A stretch of 15,114 nt of DNA from Flavobacteriales bacterium (lineage in GTDB: Bacteria > Bacteroidota > Bacteroidia > Flavobacteriales > Flavobacteriaceae), in NCBI GenBank assembly GCA_027031025.1, contig JALVEJ010000060.1, positions 1 to 15,114 on the forward strand, given 5' to 3'. Position 1 is the stretch's first letter. The number at the start of each line of letters is the position of its first letter. The notes under the pieces are model-generated. The model was not told the origin of the DNA. It searched no databases and saw only the letters and a program-made list of their open reading frames with translations. Positions 15,079-15,114 of the stretch are shown here, one piece after another. Both the position numbers and the translations under genes were made by a program.

Positions 15079-15114
15079 TTGTTTTTAACCATAAAAGGCA
15101 TATAAGTTTTTCTT

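Overview
The window looks like chromosome from a member of the Bacteroidota, most likely a flavobacterium. It is AT-rich, and most promoters I can propose match the Bacteroidota -7 box TAnnTTTG, while clear Shine-Dalgarno sequences are scarce. It carries a SusC/SusD outer-membrane pair, a protein with a type IX secretion (T9SS) C-terminal sorting domain, and several short, AT-rich secretion signals that end in Q or a lipobox cysteine.

Layout, left to right. (1) The 3' part of a glutamine-dependent NAD+ synthase gene (nadE) enters from the left edge. It converges on a hexameric glutamate dehydrogenase gene (gdhA, minus strand); between them lie a decayed palindromic intergenic repeat and a bidirectional terminator. 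(2) Divergently from gdhA runs a tightly overlapping three-gene operon: a dCMP/cytidine deaminase-family zinc enzyme, a membrane-anchored S41 C-terminal processing protease, and a LuxE-type acyl-protein synthetase. The shared upstream region holds a 16-bp palindrome and a 13-bp tandem repeat, which are candidate regulator sites. (3) A free-standing SusC/SusD pair follows, closed by a strong terminator and with no enzyme or regulator gene beside it. (4) On the minus strand, a lipoprotein with a pyridoxamine-phosphate-oxidase-like split barrel precedes a DASS/SLC13 sodium:dicarboxylate transporter, probably as one operon. (5) A 560-bp gene-free stretch is unusually rich in repeats, including a perfect 16-bp inverted repeat. 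(6) The right end is a two-gene minus-strand unit: a 312-residue secreted fiber-like protein and a 160-residue protein that is little more than a T9SS sorting domain. Beyond it lies one more intergenic repeat fragment.

Functionally, the left third is housekeeping metabolism (NAD, glutamate, pyrimidine nucleotides, envelope proteolysis). The right two thirds concern the cell surface: TonB-dependent uptake, carboxylate import, an exported lipoprotein and exported surface proteins. I see no tRNA, rRNA, CRISPR array, transposase, phage gene or recognised defence system. The parts most likely to be poorly described are the fiber-like/T9SS gene pair, the exported split-barrel lipoprotein paired with a carboxylate transporter, the stand-alone LuxE homolog, and the repeat cluster at 12928-13395.
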